Shown: piece after piece, positions 37,131 through 43,581 of the stretch | Position numbering within the stretch: the first letter of the stretch is position 1 | Layout of the letters: each line of letters starts with the position of its first letter | Assembly: GCA_002695065.1 (NCBI GenBank) | Contig: NZNW01000051.1 | Span: forward strand, 1-43,581 | Source of the DNA: Salinicola sp. | GTDB taxonomy: Bacteria > Pseudomonadota > Gammaproteobacteria > Pseudomonadales > Halomonadaceae | DNA: 43,581 nt | Reading direction: 5' to 3' | The notes under the pieces: generated by a model | The model's database searches: none | Told to the model about the DNA's origin: nothing | Seen by the model: only the letters and a program-made list of their open reading frames with translations | Program-made: the position numbers and the translations under genes

Positions 37131-37796
37131 ATGCACCCGGCGCTTCAGGACATCCGGCTGGTCGCCTTCGATCTCGATGGCACCTTGATCGACTCCGTAC
37201 CCGATCTGGCGGCGGCGGTGGACACGATGCTGAGCGGGCAGCACCTGGTGCCGGTAGGCGAGGCCAAGGTGCGTGACTGGGTGGGCAACGGCTCGCACAA
37301 GCTGGTCGAGCGGGCGTTGACCAGCGTCCTGGGCGAGGTGCCGGATCCGGCCCGGTTGACGGCGAGCCATGATGAATTCCTGCGTGCGTATCACGCGGCG
37401 CCCTGCGAGCGCACCCGGGCGTATCCCGGTGTCCGCGAAGCACTTGAATCGCTGGAGGCTAGGGGCGTCATCGTGACGCTGGTCACCAACAAGCCCGCGG
37501 CATTCATCGATCCGATTCTCGAGGCACTGGGTCTGCGTCGCTATTTTCGGATGACGCTGGGCGGGGATTCGCTGGCGGAGAAGAAACCCCATCCTGCGCC
37601 GCTGCTTCATCTGGCGGCGCAGTTCGGCATCGCGCCCGCACAGTGTCTGATGGTGGGGGATTCGCGCCACGACGTGGAGGCGGGGAGACGGGCCGGTTTC
37701 CGCACCCTGGCGGTGCCGTACGGCTACAACCACGGCGAGCCGGTGGCCTCGAGCCGCCCGGATGGCGTGGTTGAATCGCTGGGGGAACTCGTTTAG
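37131..37796 (+). CDS. gph: Phosphoglycolate phosphatase
   Basis: Gph removes phosphate from 2-phosphoglycolate, mostly arising from DNA repair. The 221-residue HAD phosphatase shows motif I D14-L-D16-GTLIDS, motif II VTNKPAAF, motif III K in EKKPHPAPLL, and motif IV MVGDSRHDVEAGRRAGF. Length is normal (E. coli 252). Start ATG 37131 with AGGA upstream gives the family-like start; the frame continues upstream but that part is not conserved. It precedes trpE as in Pseudomonas and relatives, with the candidate trp leader in between. Confidence 0.94.
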   Translation: MHPALQDIRLVAFDLDGTLIDSVPDLAAAVDTMLSGQHLVPVGEAKVRDWVGNGSHKLVERALTSVLGEVPDPARLTASHDEFLRAYHAAPCERTRAYPGVREALESLEARGVIVTLVTNKPAAFIDPILEALGLRRYFRMTLGGDSLAEKKPHPAPLLHLAAQFGIAPAQCLMVGDSRHDVEAGRRAGFRTLAVPYGYNHGEPVASSRPDGVVESLGELV

Positions 37797-37882
37797 GGTT
37801 TCCGAACCGGCGTCATGGTGGTCGTGGCGTCGTTCTTGCGCACCTTCCCGGTATTTTCGTTTCCCCTCGACCGAGCTTTCAC

Positions 37883-37954
37883 ATGCGACCGGATATCCAA
37901 CGCTTTTTCAGTCCCAGCGTGCTGATGCGCCACGTGACGCGTTGGCGATGGTGA
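37883..37954 (+). CDS. trpL: Candidate trp leader peptide (23 residues ending Trp-Arg-Trp)
   Basis: ATG 37883 opens a 23-codon frame that begins MRPDIQRFF and ends VTRWRW before TGA 37952-37954. Two Trp codons (37943-37945 and 37949-37951) immediately precede the stop, 60 bases upstream of trpE; this is the pattern of attenuator leader peptides. An internal ATG (37925) would give a 9-residue form ending the same way. Nearby RNA structure: CGCCA 37928-37932 can pair with TGGCG 37943-37947. No strong ribosome-binding site is visible. A chance frame with two Trp codons at its end is possible, but the position before trpE argues for function. Confidence 0.55.
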   Translation: MRPDIQRFFSPSVLMRHVTRWRW

Positions 37955-37996
37955 TTGTCAGCCGAACTGCCTCGCTTGCCGATTGCTGATTTTCAC
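37951..37996 (+). promoter_or_regulatory. Weak hairpin and T-run in the trpE leader
   Basis: GTGA (37951-37954) pairs with TCAC (37993-37996) and TCAGC (37958-37962) pairs with GCTGA (37985-37989), with TTTT at 37990-37993. It begins exactly at the leader stop codon and could be the terminator partner of an attenuator, but the stem is only 5 plus 4 bp with a 22-base loop. Confidence 0.25.
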
Positions 37997-38013
37997 TGCT
38001 GGAGCCCGGTCCC

Positions 38014-39513
38014 ATGATGACCTCCGATCGCTTTGCCGAGCTGGCGCAAGCCGGCTACAACCGTATTCCGGTCACCCGCGAGGTGCTGGCCGATCTGGAT
38101 ACGCCGCTGTCGACCTACCTCAAGCTGGCCGATGCGCCCTGGACCTTTCTGCTCGAATCGGTTCAGGGAGGCGAGAAGTGGGGGCGTTATTCGATCATCG
38201 GCCTGCCCAGCCGGGAGCGGATCGAGGTGCGGGGCCTTACCGTTCGCCACATCGTCGATGGCGAAGAGGCTGGCGTCAGTGAAGTCGAGGATCCGCTGGC
38301 CTGGATCGAGCGATTCCAGGCGCGATTCAAGGTTCCGGACCTGAATGACCAGCCGCGGTTCGATGGCGGTCTCGTGGGCTATTTCGGCTACGACACCATT
38401 CGCTATATCGAACCGAAGCTGCGCACTGCGCTCGCCGCCGAGAAGCCGGACCCCATCGGGGTGCCGGACATCCTGTTGATGGTGTGCGACGACCTGGTCG
38501 TCTTCGACAACCTCTCCGGCCGCCTGCAGCTGTGGACTCACGCCGACCCGGAGTCGCCCCACGCCTATGCCGACGCGGTAGAGCGACTCGAGACGCTGGA
38601 GCTGAAGCTGCGCAGTGCCACCTTCAACACTTTGAGTCCGGGCACCGGCCGGGCGGATGTCGCCGAGGACGACTTCCACGCCAGCTTCAGCGAGCAGGGC
38701 TACAAGGACGCGGTGGCGACGATCAAGGAGTACGTGCTGGCCGGCGACGTCATGCAGTGCGTGCCGTCCCAGCGCATGTCGATTCCATACCAGGCGCCGC
38801 CGCTGGATCTCTACCGGGCGCTGCGCAGTCTCAATCCGTCGCCCTACATGTTCTTTCTGAATCTCGACGACCATCACGTGATCGGGTCGTCCCCCGAGAT
38901 TCTGACCCGGCTGGAGGGTGGCGAGGTGACGGTCCGCCCGATCGCCGGCACGCGACCGCGCGGTGCGACGCCAGAGCAGGACAAGGCGCTGGAGGAGGAG
39001 CTGCTGGCCGACCCCAAGGAGATCGCCGAGCACTTGATGCTGATCGATCTCGGACGCAACGATATCGGCCGCATCAGCGAAATCGGCACGGTCGAGCTCA
39101 CCGACAGGATGGCGATCGAGCGTTACTCCCACGTCATGCACATCGTCTCCAACGTCACCGGCAAGCTGCGCCAGGGCATGTCGGCGATGGACGTGCTGCG
39201 GGCCACTTTCCCGGCCGGCACCCTCTCCGGGGCGCCGAAGATCCGGGCGATGGAGATCATCGACGAGCTGGAGCCGGTCAAGCGTGGCGTCTATTCCGGT
39301 GCCGTGGGCTATCTCTCCTGGCACGGCAACATGGACATGGCGATCGCGATTCGCACGGCGGTGCTGAAGGATGGCGAGCTGCACGTCCAGGCCGGTGGCG
39401 GCATCGTCGCCGACTCCAACCCCGACGATGAGTGGAACGAGACGCTCAACAAGCGCCGGGCGCTGTTCCGCGCCGTGGCGATGGCCGAGAAAGGGCTCGA
39501 CAACCTCGAGTGA
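38014..39513 (+). CDS. trpE: Anthranilate synthase component I
   Basis: TrpE with TrpG makes anthranilate from chorismate, the first step of tryptophan synthesis. The 499-residue product has the N-terminal domain with [18 protein letters not shown] (tryptophan feedback site; the LLES block binds Trp) and the C-terminal chorismate-binding domain: [97 protein letters not shown] and [22 protein letters not shown] 38014 is followed in-frame by a second ATG; either may be used. trpG is not in the window. Confidence 0.97.
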   Translation: MMTSDRFAELAQAGYNRIPVTREVLADLDTPLSTYLKLADAPWTFLLESVQGGEKWGRYSIIGLPSRERIEVRGLTVRHIVDGEEAGVSEVEDPLAWIERFQARFKVPDLNDQPRFDGGLVGYFGYDTIRYIEPKLRTALAAEKPDPIGVPDILLMVCDDLVVFDNLSGRLQLWTHADPESPHAYADAVERLETLELKLRSATFNTLSPGTGRADVAEDDFHASFSEQGYKDAVATIKEYVLAGDVMQCVPSQRMSIPYQAPPLDLYRALRSLNPSPYMFFLNLDDHHVIGSSPEILTRLEGGEVTVRPIAGTRPRGATPEQDKALEEELLADPKEIAEHLMLIDLGRNDIGRISEIGTVELTDRMAIERYSHVMHIVSNVTGKLRQGMSAMDVLRATFPAGTLSGAPKIRAMEIIDELEPVKRGVYSGAVGYLSWHGNMDMAIAIRTAVLKDGELHVQAGGGIVADSNPDDEWNETLNKRRALFRAVAMAEKGLDNLE

Positions 39514-39519
39514 GCGACC

Positions 39520-39545
39520 GCGGAAGGGGTACCGATTCCTTCCGC
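39520..39545 (+). terminator. Hairpin after trpE
   Basis: An 8-bp perfect stem (GCGGAAGG 39520-39527, CCTTCCGC 39538-39545) with a 10-base loop lies 6 bases after the trpE stop. There is no T-run, so termination may be partial and the VTT gene 75 bp on may be read through. Confidence 0.45.
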
Positions 39546-39588
39546 ACCTGTCATCGATCCTTCATCGAAACCGGGTTAGATTGGGGGC

Positions 39589-40284
39589 ATGCGACACGCG
39601 CCCCCCAACTCCCCTCGATTCCATGCCGGCTCGCCACCACGCCCCCTGCGTCGCTGGTGGCTGTGGGCGTCGGCGCTGCTCGGATTCGCCACGCTGACTG
39701 CAGGGCTCCTCGTCTGGGGCGGGCTGTCACTCGAATCGCTGGAGACGCTGCACCCACTGGCCCTGCTGATGTCGATGACGCTGCTGCCGGCGCTGGGCCT
39801 GCCGATGACGCCATTTTACGTCATCGCCGGGCTGCGTTTCGGTATCCCCGCCGGGCTGGCGTTCTCCGCCGTCGCCACGCTGCTCAACCTGCTGCTCTGC
39901 TATGCCATTGCCCACGGCCGCCTGCGGCCGGCTCTGAGCCGTGCCATCGAGCGGCGCTTCCCGGCATTGGCGGGTCTCGACCGGACCCGGGGCGACGCCT
40001 GGCGAGTCACCTTCCTGATCAAGCTGGTGCCCGGGGTGCCGATGTTCATCAAGCACTACGCCCTGGGGATCGCCGGCGTCCCCCGGTCGATCTACCTGAC
40101 GGTGGCATTGATGACGACCGGACCCTATGCCGTGGCGTTCGTAGTGCTGGGCAAGTCGGCGCTGGAGGGGGATGTGGGCCAGATACTCGTCGCGATGGCG
40201 TTGGTGGCGCTGGTCGTCGTGACGCTGAAGATGGCGGTGGGCTACCGGGCGCGGCGCAGAGCCCCGCGCCCGGCAAGCTCCTGA
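39589..40284 (+). CDS. TVP38/TMEM64 (VTT-domain) membrane protein
   Basis: A 231-residue inner-membrane protein with about five or six helices. The N-terminus is basic and Pro-rich, then WWLWASALLGFATLTAGLLVW. The VTT/SNARE-associated core shows LLPALGLPMTPFYVIAGLRFGIPAGLAFSAVATLLNLLLCYAIAHG and FLIKLVPGVPMFIKHYALGIAGVP, a re-entrant-loop pattern shared with the DedA and TVP38 families. These are linked to lipid scrambling or lipid-carrier recycling in bacteria; the exact substrate here is unknown. It ends 27 bp before a strong terminator. Confidence 0.82.
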   Translation: MRHAPPNSPRFHAGSPPRPLRRWWLWASALLGFATLTAGLLVWGGLSLESLETLHPLALLMSMTLLPALGLPMTPFYVIAGLRFGIPAGLAFSAVATLLNLLLCYAIAHGRLRPALSRAIERRFPALAGLDRTRGDAWRVTFLIKLVPGVPMFIKHYALGIAGVPRSIYLTVALMTTGPYAVAFVVLGKSALEGDVGQILVAMALVALVVVTLKMAVGYRARRRAPRPASS

Positions 40285-40310
40285 CCGGACAGGAGCGGTG
40301 CAGAATCCAG

Positions 40311-40342
40311 ACGCCGCGATCCATGACGGATCGCGGCGTTTT
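40311..40342 (+). terminator. Terminator between the VTT gene and argF
   Basis: A perfect 12-bp stem (ACGCCGCGATCC 40311-40322, GGATCGCGGCGT 40328-40339) with a 5-base loop is followed by TTTC, ending the plus-strand transcript. It also stands 11 bases beyond the argF stop on the minus strand, so it may end both. Confidence 0.8.
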
Positions 40343-40352
40343 CATCGCCGGG

Positions 40353-41270
40353 TCAGGCGACCCGCCCCAGCAACAGGAACTCGATCAGCGCCTTCTGGGC
40401 ATGAAGGCGATTGCCGGCTTCCTGCCAGACCACGGCGCGTGGGTCGTCGAGCAGGGTGGCGCTGATCTCCTCGCCGCGATGGGCCGGCAGGCAGTGCAGG
40501 AAGATAGCCTCTTGCCCGGCCAGATCCAGCAACGCTTCGGTGACCTGGAAGCCGGTGAAGTCACGTTCGCGCTTGGCCTGCTCTTCCTCCTGGCCCATCG
40601 ACGCCCAGACGTCCGTGGTGACCAGGTCGGCATCTCGAACGGCTTCGCCAGGATCGCGCACGATGACGGCGTGCTCGCCTGCGGCCTCGAGAATGTCCCG
40701 ACGTGGCTCGTAACCCTCCGGACAGCAGATGCGCAGCTGGAAATCGAACCGGCGCGCGGCGTTGATCCAGGAGTGGCACATGTTGTTGCCGTCACCGATC
40801 CAGACGGCCGTCTTGCCCTTGACCGGCCCGCGGCATTCGGTCCAGGTCATGACGTCGGCCAGCAGCTGGCAGGGGTGGTAATCGTCGGTCAGGGCGTTGA
40901 TCACCGGCACGGAGCTGGCGGCGGCGAACTCCTCCAGGCCGGCATGGGAGAAGGTGCGGATCATCACCGCGTCGACCATCTCCGAGAGCACCCGCGCGGT
41001 ATCCGCGATTGGCTCCCCACGGCCGAGCTGGGTGTCCCGCGATGACAAAAACAGCGCATGGCCGCCGAACTGCGCCATGGCGGTCTCGAACGACACCCGG
41101 GTTCGCGTCGAGGACTTCTCGAAAATCATCGCCAGGGTGCGGTTGCTGAACGGCGTGTAGACGGGGCCGTTGGTCTTCAGGCGGTTCTTGATCGTGATCC
41201 CGCGCTGGATCAGATAATCGAGCTCGTCGGCGGAGAGGTCCAGAAGGGTCAGAAAGTGGCGTGCGCTCAT
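40353..41270 (-). CDS. argF: Ornithine carbamoyltransferase
   Basis: ArgF joins ornithine and carbamoyl phosphate to make citrulline in arginine synthesis. The 305-residue product has the carbamoyl-phosphate loop S53-STRTR58, HPCQ at 132-135 and the ornithine-binding [11 protein letters not shown] and [26 protein letters not shown] at the C-terminus. Length is normal. The frame is open 83 codons further up; ATG 41270 gives the conserved [17 protein letters not shown]. The 416 bp upstream (41271-41686) contain a U-tract terminator on the same strand; I found no clear ArgR operator. argG lies 1.7 kb away on the other strand. Confidence 0.96.
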   Translation of the reverse strand: MSARHFLTLLDLSADELDYLIQRGITIKNRLKTNGPVYTPFSNRTLAMIFEKSSTRTRVSFETAMAQFGGHALFLSSRDTQLGRGEPIADTARVLSEMVDAVMIRTFSHAGLEEFAAASSVPVINALTDDYHPCQLLADVMTWTECRGPVKGKTAVWIGDGNNMCHSWINAARRFDFQLRICCPEGYEPRRDILEAAGEHAVIVRDPGEAVRDADLVTTDVWASMGQEEEQAKRERDFTGFQVTEALLDLAGQEAIFLHCLPAHRGEEISATLLDDPRAVVWQEAGNRLHAQKALIEFLLLGRVA

Positions 41271-41390
41271 GGGCGGATTCCTGTCGTGACTTGACGTTGA
41301 GACATGGGCTTCAAGGCATGCGGCATCATCCCGGCGCGCCGCACTGAAAACTCGATCGGTGACCGTGCCCGCCATGGCGGCTGCCACCAG

Positions 41391-41430
41391 AAAAAGAAAA
41401 AAGCGCCGCGGGCGAAGCGCCCGGTGGGGC
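41391..41430 (-). terminator. U-tract terminator in the argF 5' region
   Basis: On the minus strand a GC stem (CGGGCG-CTT-CGCCCG core, 41423-41409, extended by a few flanking pairs) is followed by TTTTTTCTTTTT (41402-41391). It lies 121-160 bases upstream of the argF ATG and points toward it. It could attenuate argF, or end a small transcript made on the minus strand between here and grxD. The rest of the 41271-41686 gap holds a GCGGCG/CGCCGC hairpin near 41550 and nothing else that I recognise. Confidence 0.65.
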
Positions 41431-41686
41431 GTTTCGCTAGGCGGCGCCACGATCGATGCCATGGGGAGCCGCGCCCTGGGCGGGCGTCGGCGGCCAGCGT
41501 CGATCCGTGCGAAAGCCAATCATCCTAACCAGACCCCGTGAGCGGCGCAACGCCGCGGGATACCTTCAGAGGAGGGCGGGGGTGTTTTCGGCCGATGTCA
41601 TCAGTAGAATGGTGTCACGGTCTTTTATATTCGCGCACACGCGAAGGGTGGGCCAGCGGCTCTCTCTTCCCGCTACAGGACGTCTC

Positions 41687-42031
41687 ATGAGCGATACCAT
41701 CGAAGCGATCAAGCAGCAGATCAGTGACAACGCCATCCTGCTCTACATGAAGGGATCGCCCCAGCTGCCCCAGTGCGGCTTCTCGGCCCAGGCGGTTCAG
41801 GCGTTGATGGCATGCGGCGAGAAGTTCGCCTTCGTCAACATCCTCGACAACCCGGACATCCGGGCGGAGCTGCCCAAGTACGCCAGCTGGCCGACGTTTC
41901 CCCAACTGTGGATCGACGGCGAGCTGGTAGGTGGCTGCGACATCATCGTCGAGATGTACCAGAACGGTGAGCTGGAGCCCATGGTCAAGGCTGCCGCGGC
42001 CAAGTCCGCCGAAGCCCCGAGCGACGGCTGA
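41687..42031 (+). CDS. grxD: Monothiol (CGFS) glutaredoxin
   Basis: A 114-residue monothiol glutaredoxin that carries and delivers [2Fe-2S] clusters. The active site is C30-GFS in KGSPQLPQCGFSAQAVQ, with glutathione-binding residues in SWPTFPQLWIDGELVGGCDIIVEM. The C-terminus is Ala-rich. Start ATG 41687 has AGGA six bases upstream; the frame is open 77 codons upstream, but those residues are not glutaredoxin-like. It stands alone, divergent from argF and convergent with rnt. Confidence 0.95.
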   Translation: MSDTIEAIKQQISDNAILLYMKGSPQLPQCGFSAQAVQALMACGEKFAFVNILDNPDIRAELPKYASWPTFPQLWIDGELVGGCDIIVEMYQNGELEPMVKAAAAKSAEAPSDG

Positions 42032-42063
42032 GCCGGCGCTGTCCAAGCCGCCGTGAAGTGAGG

Positions 42064-42085
42064 CGCCCCGTCCCAGGACGGGGCG
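42064..42085. terminator. Terminator between grxD and rnt
   Basis: CGCCCCGTC (42064-42072) and GACGGGGCG (42077-42085) form a 9-bp stem with a CCAG loop, 32 bases after grxD and 16 bases after the rnt stop on the other strand. TCTGTCGTTTC follows on the plus side, so it fits a terminator for grxD at least. Confidence 0.6.
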
Positions 42086-42101
42086 TCTGTCGTTTCAGCG
42101 T

Positions 42102-42767
42102 TCAGATATCGTCGAGACCCTGCTCCTTCATCGCCAGATTCCAGCCGCCCAGGTCTTTGAAGCGGTTGACGATGGCGCAGAACAGCTCCGCCGTGCGTTC
42201 GGTATCGTAGCTCGCCGAGTGGGCCGACGAGTTGTCGAATTCGATACCCGCTGCCTGGCAGGCTCGCGCCAGCACCGTCTGGCCGTAAGCCAGTGCCGAG
42301 AGCGACGCGGTGTCGAAGCTGGAAAAGGGGTGAAAGGGATTGCGCTTGATATTGCAGCGATTGACGGCAGCGTTGAGAAATCCCTGATCGAAGGAGGCGT
42401 TGTGGCCGACGAGGATGGCCCTCGAGCAGTCGTGGGATTTGATGGTCTTGCGAATCGGCTTGAAGAGTCCGTCCAGCGCTTCACGCTCGCTGACGGCGAT
42501 CTGCTTGCGGAAGGCGCTGGAGAGGTCGATGCCGGTGAAATCCAGGGCGGACTGTTCGACGTTGGCGCCCTCGAAGGGCTCGACATGAAAGGCAATGGTA
42601 TCCAGTGGCAGCAGGTTGCCCTGATCGTCCATGGTCAGCGGCACGGCGGCGATTTCCAGGATCGCATCCGTGGCCGAATTGAACCCGCCGGTTTCGACGT
42701 CTACCACGACCGGGAGATATCCGCGAAAACGCTGCGCCATCAGCTCTTTCGTGCTGGCGTCCGACAT
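42102..42767 (-). CDS. rnt: Ribonuclease T
   Basis: RNase T is a DEDDh 3'-5' exoribonuclease that trims tRNA and other stable RNA ends. The 221-residue product shows motif I D23-VET26 in VVVDVETGG, motif II with [13 protein letters not shown], and motif [51 protein letters not shown] is typical of the family. Length is normal (E. coli 215). ATG 42767 has GGGAG eight bases upstream; the frame is open 66 codons upstream but without family match. It is transcribed away from argG. Confidence 0.94.
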   Translation of the reverse strand: MSDASTKELMAQRFRGYLPVVVDVETGGFNSATDAILEIAAVPLTMDDQGNLLPLDTIAFHVEPFEGANVEQSALDFTGIDLSSAFRKQIAVSEREALDGLFKPIRKTIKSHDCSRAILVGHNASFDQGFLNAAVNRCNIKRNPFHPFSSFDTASLSALAYGQTVLARACQAAGIEFDNSSAHSASYDTERTAELFCAIVNRFKDLGGWNLAMKEQGLDDI

Positions 42768-42876
42768 GCAATGACTCCCATTCCCTTGGTGTGGTAGTGG
42801 TAATGTGTAGAGGAAACCGCGGTCATGAAACCGCGTAGAGTCTAGCAGTTTCGGCCATTGCCGTCCCGTCGCTCGG

Positions 42877-42905
42877 TGTTCGTGGCGGGCCGGGAGCGTT
42901 ATAAT
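42877..42905 (+). promoter_or_regulatory. Candidate promoter of argG
   Basis: A perfect -10 TATAAT at 42900-42905 lies 86 bases before the argG ATG, with only a weak -35 (TGTTCG at 42877-42882, 17-base spacer). No clear ARG box (ArgR site) was found around it. Confidence 0.5.
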
Positions 42906-42990
42906 TTCGGGCTGCACCGTTCGCCGATTGCCGCACGTCAAAGAACGACATACCTTGCCCGTCAATTCAAACTTGCTAAGGAGCTATCGC

Positions 42991-43581
<591 letters not shown>

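Noticed and set aside
37993-39384. A 463-codon minus-strand frame opposite trpE
   Set aside because: Antisense shadow of trpE, which shows all chorismate-binding motifs.
39432-41045. A 537-codon plus-strand frame running through the VTT gene and opposite argF
   Set aside because: It overlaps two well-supported genes in other frames and has no domain of its own.
41271-41390. ArgR operator upstream of argF
   Set aside because: No pair of TNTGAAT-like 18-bp half-palindromes was found in the argF upstream bases.

Overview
This is a GC-rich bacterial chromosome segment with dense, mostly housekeeping genes and no tRNA, rRNA, insertion sequence, prophage or CRISPR array that I can see. Several gene orders are those of gammaproteobacteria (holA-lptE-leuS with a ybeL relative; lnt-corC-ybeY-ybeZ-miaB; gph-trpE). 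The overall content and acidic, high-GC proteins fit a halophile of the Halomonadaceae type. That assignment is an inference from gene order and composition, not a search result.

Layout. Bases 2-442 are the tail of a secreted carbohydrate-binding (CBM6-like) protein. Bases 507-5522 hold the holA-lptE-leuS strand (minus) and a divergent zinc-ribbon gene. Bases 5664-9907 carry an exported alpha/beta hydrolase, an MHS-type transporter and a YdcJ/HglS-family 2-oxoadipate decarboxylase. Bases 10180-16048 are the lnt, corC, ybeY, ybeZ, miaB block (minus). Bases 16293-18218 carry three plus-strand genes (DUF1820, an SH3/coiled-coil membrane protein, tpm), facing a YajG-like lipoprotein. Bases 18977-22765 are a tightly overlapping sulfate ABC importer operon (sbp-cysT-cysW-cysA). 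Bases 22913-27102 carry an MFS transporter, an exported SH3 protein and gamma-glutamyltransferase. Bases 27472-33406 run on the plus strand: rpe, a GIY-YIG protein, an orphan ParA, a FAN1-type nuclease and a nuclease-helicase fusion. Bases 33403-36812 (minus) hold a RidA protein, a one-chain dihydroxyacetone kinase and an NDH-2 NADH dehydrogenase. The right end has gph, a candidate trp leader, trpE, a VTT membrane protein, argF, grxD, rnt and the start of argG.

How genes work together. The sulfate genes form one importer. FAN1 and the Cas4/XPD-like helicase are translationally coupled and probably act on the same branched or cross-linked DNA. The kinase and RidA overlap and probably share a metabolic job. 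gph, a leader peptide ending in Trp-Arg-Trp and trpE suggest attenuation control of tryptophan synthesis. argF and argG are two arginine-pathway steps kept near each other but not in one operon.

Most interesting items not covered by standard gene calling: a candidate trpL (37883-37954); a 46-residue small ORF with its own terminator in the ggt/rpe gap (27179-27375) followed by tandem 19-bp repeats; a U-tract terminator inside the argF 5' region (41391-41430); a 21-bp perfect inverted repeat that encodes the end of tpm; paired DnaA-box-like sites (16728-16750); and the FAN1/nuclease-helicase pair.
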